In this document: positions 61,180 to 64,000 of the stretch, piece after piece
Layout of the letters: every line of letters starts with the position of its first letter
Numbering within the stretch: position 1 is the stretch's first letter
NCBI RefSeq assembly: GCF_004341625.1
Contig: NZ_SLZG01000002.1
Coordinates: 496,001 to 560,000 of the forward strand
DNA: 64,000 nt
From: Rhizobium sp. BK376
GTDB lineage: Bacteria > Pseudomonadota > Alphaproteobacteria > Rhizobiales > Rhizobiaceae
Direction: 5' to 3'
The notes under the pieces: model-generated
The model's database searches: none
What the model was told of the DNA's origin: nothing
What the model saw: the letters and a program-made list of their open reading frames with translations, nothing else
Program-made: the position numbers and the translations under genes

Positions 61180-62706
61180 ATGGCTTTGATTAGTTTGCGC
61201 AATTTCGGCGTCACACTCGGTGCGCCACTCTTTTCCAATCTTAATTTCGCGCTGAATGCGGGAGACCGCGTCGGCATCGTCGCTGCCAATGGCAGGGGCA
61301 AATCCACGCTGTTCAATTGCATCGCCGGGCGGCTCGAGCCGACCACCGGCGACATGACGAGGTCGCGCGGCCTGACTATCGGCTATGTCGAGCAAAATAT
61401 GCCCGAGCGGCTGATGACCACGTCCTTTAATGAGGCGGTCAGACAGGCGCTGCCGGCGGAACAGGCGGATAGCGAGGGCTGGCGGGTGGATGTCGTGCTG
61501 GATCAGCTCGACGTGCCCCAGGCTTTTCGCGACAGGACGATCGCCGAGTTGAGCGGCGGCTGGCAGCGGCTGGCGCTGCTTGCCCGCGTTGCGGTCACGG
61601 AACCGGACGCGCTCCTGCTGGATGAACCGACCAACCATCTGGATCTTGCCAAGATCGCGCTCCTGGAGGACTGGCTGAATGCCCTGCCGCGCGAGACGGC
61701 CGTGCTGCTCTCCAGCCACGATCGGGCATTTCTGGATGCGGTGACCAATCGGACGCTTTTCCTGCGCGCGGAGCAATCGCAGGTTTTCCAGCTGCCCTAT
61801 AACAGGGCGAGGGAGGCCCTTGATGAGGCGGATGCCTCCGAGGAGCGGCGTTTCCAGAAGGATATGAAGATTGCGCAGCAGCTCCGGCGGCAGGCAGCCA
61901 AGCTCAACAATCTCGGCATCAACTCCGGCAGTGACCTGCTAACGGTCAAGACGAAGCAGCTGAAGCAGCGGGCGGAACGACTGGAGGATGCCGCGCGCCC
62001 AGGGTACCAGGAGCGTTCCTCGGGCGCGATCCGCCTCGCGAGCCGGGAGACACAGGCAAAGATCCTCGTGACGCTCGATAATGCGGATGTGACGACGCCT
62101 GATGGAACACTGCTTTTCAGGACGGGCAAGCAATGGATTCGGCAGGGCGACCGCGTCGTGCTGCTCGGGCAGAACGGAGCGGGCAAGTCGCGGATGGTGG
62201 AGATGATCCGCAGGGCGATCGAAGGGCAAGGGTCAGGGCCGGAAGGGATCAAGGCGACGCCGTCGCTTGTGCTCGGCTACAGCGATCAGGCCCTGGCAGG
62301 GCTGGGCGATGGCGATACGCCGCTTGGCGTCGTCACGCGGCTCTTCGAGCTTGGCGAGCCGCGGGCGCGCAGCCTTCTGGCCGGTGCGGGCATTGATGTC
62401 GAGATGCAGGGCCGGGCAGTCGGTCGCCTTTCCGGTGGCCAGAAATCCAGGCTTGCGATGCTGGTGCTGAGGCTTCGCAACCCGAATTTCTACCTGCTCG
62501 ACGAGCCGACCAATCACCTCGATATCGAGGGGCAGGAGGCGCTGGAAAGCGAGCTGATGGCGCAGGAGGCCAGTTGCCTGCTGGTTTCGCACGACAGAAG
62601 CTTCGTTCGCGCCGTCGGCAACCGCTTCTGGCGGATCGAGCGAAAGCGGCTCGTCGAGGTCGATGATCCTGAGGATTTCTTCGCCGCGGCAAGGCAAGAG
62701 GCCTGA
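61180..62706 (+). CDS. ABC-F family ATPase
   Basis: 508 aa with two ABC domains in one chain and no membrane segment. Domain 1: NGRGKST, LSGGWQRLALLARV, LLLDEPTNHLDL. Linker about 205-270 is helical and charged (KDMKIAQQLRRQAAKLNN). Domain 2: NGAGKSRM, LSGGQKSRLAML, YLLDEPTNHLDIEG. ABC-F proteins act on the ribosome as translation factors or antibiotic-protection proteins. This one is not clearly EttA or Uup, and its upstream leader suggests regulated expression. Confidence 0.88.
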   Translation: MALISLRNFGVTLGAPLFSNLNFALNAGDRVGIVAANGRGKSTLFNCIAGRLEPTTGDMTRSRGLTIGYVEQNMPERLMTTSFNEAVRQALPAEQADSEGWRVDVVLDQLDVPQAFRDRTIAELSGGWQRLALLARVAVTEPDALLLDEPTNHLDLAKIALLEDWLNALPRETAVLLSSHDRAFLDAVTNRTLFLRAEQSQVFQLPYNRAREALDEADASEERRFQKDMKIAQQLRRQAAKLNNLGINSGSDLLTVKTKQLKQRAERLEDAARPGYQERSSGAIRLASRETQAKILVTLDNADVTTPDGTLLFRTGKQWIRQGDRVVLLGQNGAGKSRMVEMIRRAIEGQGSGPEGIKATPSLVLGYSDQALAGLGDGDTPLGVVTRLFELGEPRARSLLAGAGIDVEMQGRAVGRLSGGQKSRLAMLVLRLRNPNFYLLDEPTNHLDIEGQEALESELMAQEASCLLVSHDRSFVRAVGNRFWRIERKRLVEVDDPEDFFAAARQEA

Positions 62707-62716
62707 GTTTTCAGGG

Positions 62717-62748
62717 GTTTCGGGCAGCTTGCTGCTGGCCGAAACTTT
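62717..62748 (+). terminator. terminator of ABC-F gene
   Basis: GTTTCGG (62717-62723) and CCGAAAC (62739-62745) with inner GCAGC/GCTGC, followed by TTTCC. It lies 11 bp after the ABC-F stop and separates it from the trp leader. Confidence 0.65.
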
Positions 62749-62763
62749 CCTCGGAATTGCCGC

Positions 62764-62800
62764 TTGCGCATCGGCGCGTCTCACGCTAACAATTTGGCCC
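62764..62800 (+). promoter_or_regulatory. probable trp promoter giving a leaderless trpL
   Basis: TTGCGC (62764-62769) and CTAACA (62786-62791) with a 16-bp spacer. The expected transcription start is at or just before the trpL ATG at 62801. This would make trpL mRNA leaderless, as I recall it for S. meliloti. Confidence 0.6.
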
Positions 62801-62845
62801 ATGAACACGTCCTTGAACATTGCATCGTGGTGGTGGGCTCGCTGA
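62801..62845 (+). CDS. trpL: trp leader peptide
   Basis: 14 codons (MNTSLNIASWWWAR) with three consecutive Trp codons near the end, as in S. meliloti trpL. Ribosome stalling at the Trp codons would free the RNA just downstream to form an antiterminator. No ribosome-binding site is visible, consistent with a leaderless start. The attenuated leader RNA and the peptide have trans-acting roles in S. meliloti. Confidence 0.9.
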   Translation: MNTSLNIASWWWAR

Positions 62846-62920
62846 GGCGGCCTCGACCAATCGTGTCCAAAGACGACGACGAGTGAGCCGCCCGAAACTT
62901 CGAGGCGGCTTTTTTGTTTT
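62843..62920 (+). terminator. trp attenuator
   Basis: The terminator is AGCCGCC (62886-62892) with AGGCGGCT (62903-62910) around CGAA/TTCG, followed by TTTTTTGTTTT. The GAGGCGGC block at 62844-62851, overlapping the trpL stop, can pair with the GCCGCC arm as the competing structure. Together they make a classic attenuator 45 bp before trpE(G). Confidence 0.88.
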
Positions 62921-62963
62921 AAACCGCCTGTCGCCTGGGCCCCGAGGAATGGAGTGAGGAAGA

Positions 62964-64000
62964 ATGGTTACGATCCTGCGGGATGATGGTGCGGAGATTT
63001 ACGAAACCAAGGGTGGCATATCCGTCACCCGGCAGCGCAGGGCCATTCCCTATGCTGACGCCGTTTCGTCCTATATCGACAAGCTCGACGAGCGCCGCGG
63101 CGCTGTCTTCTCGTCGAATTACGAATATCCGGGCCGCTATACCCGCTGGGACACTGCTATCGTCGATCCGCCGCTCGGCATTTCCTGCAATGGCCGCAAT
63201 GTCTGGATCGAAGCCTATAACGAACGCGGCGAAGTGCTGCTCGGCTTTATCACGGAGCGGCTGAAGACCGTCTCCGAGCTGGAACTCGGCATCCTGACCG
63301 CTCGCCGACTGGACCTGACGGTCAAGCTGCCGGATCGCGTCTTCACTGAGGAAGAGCGCTCGAAGATGCCGACCGTCTTCACCGTTCTTCGCGCTGTCAC
63401 CGATCTCTTCTATTCGCAGGCTGATGCCGCCATCGGGCTCTATGGTGCCTTCGGCTACGATCTCGCCTTCCAGTTCGACGCGATCAACCTGAAGCTGGAG
63501 CGGCCCTCCGACCAGCGCGACATGGTGCTCTACCTGCCGGACGAGATCCTGGTCGTCGACAACTATTCGGCCAAGGCCTGGATCGACCGCTACGATTTCG
63601 AGAAGGGTGGAATCTCGACCGAGGGCAAGGCCGGCGATATCGCGCCGGAGCCCTTCGTGCGCACCGACGCGATTCCACCGAAAAGCGATCACAAGCCCGG
63701 CGAATATGCGCGGTTGGTCACCAAGGCCAAGGAGAGCTTCCGCAAGGGCGATCTCTTTGAAGTCGTGCCCGGCCAGAAGTTCATGGAGCGTTGCGAGAGC
63801 AAGCCGTCCGATATTTCCAAGCGGCTGAAGGCGATCAATCCGTCGCCCTATTCCTTCTTCATCAATCTCGGAAACCAGGAATATCTCGTCGGCGCCTCGC
63901 CTGAGATGTTCGTGCGCGTCTCCGGCCGCCGCATCGAGACCTGCCCGATATCGGGCACGATCAAGCGCGGCGAAGACCCGATCGCCGACTCGGAACAGAT
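62964..64000 (+). CDS. trpE(G): anthranilate synthase, fused TrpE(G), 5' part
   Basis: Start ATG at 62964 (GTGAGGAAGA upstream). The 345 codons present cover the N-terminal half of the TrpE domain: an N-terminal [13 protein letters not shown] region, the [14 protein letters not shown] motif, [39 protein letters not shown] (in parts) and [13 protein letters not shown]. In rhizobia this chain is fused to the TrpG glutaminase domain, which lies past the window end. It makes anthranilate from chorismate. Control is by the trpL attenuator directly upstream, plus feedback by tryptophan known for the family. Confidence 0.94.
   Translation, partial: MVTILRDDGAEIYETKGGISVTRQRRAIPYADAVSSYIDKLDERRGAVFSSNYEYPGRYTRWDTAIVDPPLGISCNGRNVWIEAYNERGEVLLGFITERLKTVSELELGILTARRLDLTVKLPDRVFTEEERSKMPTVFTVLRAVTDLFYSQADAAIGLYGAFGYDLAFQFDAINLKLERPSDQRDMVLYLPDEILVVDNYSAKAWIDRYDFEKGGISTEGKAGDIAPEPFVRTDAIPPKSDHKPGEYARLVTKAKESFRKGDLFEVVPGQKFMERCESKPSDISKRLKAINPSPYSFFINLGNQEYLVGASPEMFVRVSGRRIETCPISGTIKRGEDPIADSEQ

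Noticed and set aside
1..64000. tRNA, rRNA, CRISPR arrays, insertion sequences, prophage genes
   Set aside because: Looked for conserved arms, regularly spaced repeats, transposase and phage proteins; none seen by eye. A covariance or profile search could still find a divergent RNA.

Overview
The window reads as a chromosomal segment of a member of the Rhizobiaceae (Rhizobium/Agrobacterium/Ensifer group). The codons are GC-rich and several genes are typical of that family: a fused trpE(G) preceded by a trpL leader peptide with three Trp codons, a BacA-type peptide transporter, choXWV choline transport genes, a NolR-like ArsR regulator, a putR/putA pair, and a bdhA-xdhA-xdhB gene order matching the one I recall from Sinorhizobium meliloti. 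Short mosaic palindromic repeats lie in several gaps. I see no rRNA, tRNA, CRISPR array, prophage or insertion sequence, so this is mostly core chromosome with a few accessory pairs.

Layout. 1-5 kb: bdhA-xdhA-xdhB on the minus strand, a GNAT acetyltransferase, glycerol kinase. 5-9.2 kb: a possible glycosyltransferase, then a fluoride riboswitch in front of a CLC-type transporter, then a YCII/DGPF protein overlapping an ECF42-type sigma factor. 9.2-14.8 kb: a LysR regulator divergent from a drug-type MFS exporter, an AHSA1/DoxX pair, a luciferase-like monooxygenase, a second methionine aminopeptidase. 14.8-19.2 kb: a PadR regulator with three palindromic sites upstream, bacA, a GH15 glucanase. 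19.2-26 kb: polysaccharide deacetylase, NnrU, YfgM-der, a GT4 glycosyltransferase, and an unrecognised lipoprotein/small-protein pair whose ribosome-binding site sits inside a hairpin. 26-34.7 kb: a kdgK-like kinase, a five-gene oppABCDF-type peptide importer, a GH13 glucosidase. 34.7-41.9 kb: a PIN/RHH toxin-antitoxin pair, then a minus-strand run (flavoprotein, adenine deaminase, RidA, class III aminotransferase, NolR-like regulator, HugZ). 41.9-50 kb: choXWV, thymidine kinase, cytochrome c, a coiled-coil protein beside a DUF2333 protein, a LuxR-type regulator with a PAS protein. 50-58 kb: putR/putA, a ClpP-fold-like exported protein, UPF0114, formate-THF ligase, an extensin-like protein. 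58.5-64 kb: a TonB-dependent receptor behind a match to the iron-responsive IRO box, an ABC-F ATPase, and the trpL attenuator with the 5' part of trpE(G).

The main theme is nutrient uptake and catabolism (peptides, choline, proline, glycerol, 3-hydroxybutyrate, purines, iron or heme), plus envelope and stress functions. The most distinctive regulation is RNA-based: the fluoride riboswitch, the trp attenuator, and the hairpin-masked ribosome-binding site of the unknown lipoprotein gene. No single locus is clearly a new system. The strongest candidates for something undescribed are the lipoprotein/small-protein pair at 24.7-25.95 kb, the ClpP-fold-like exported protein at 53.8 kb, and the coiled-coil/DUF2333 pair at 46.4-48.6 kb.
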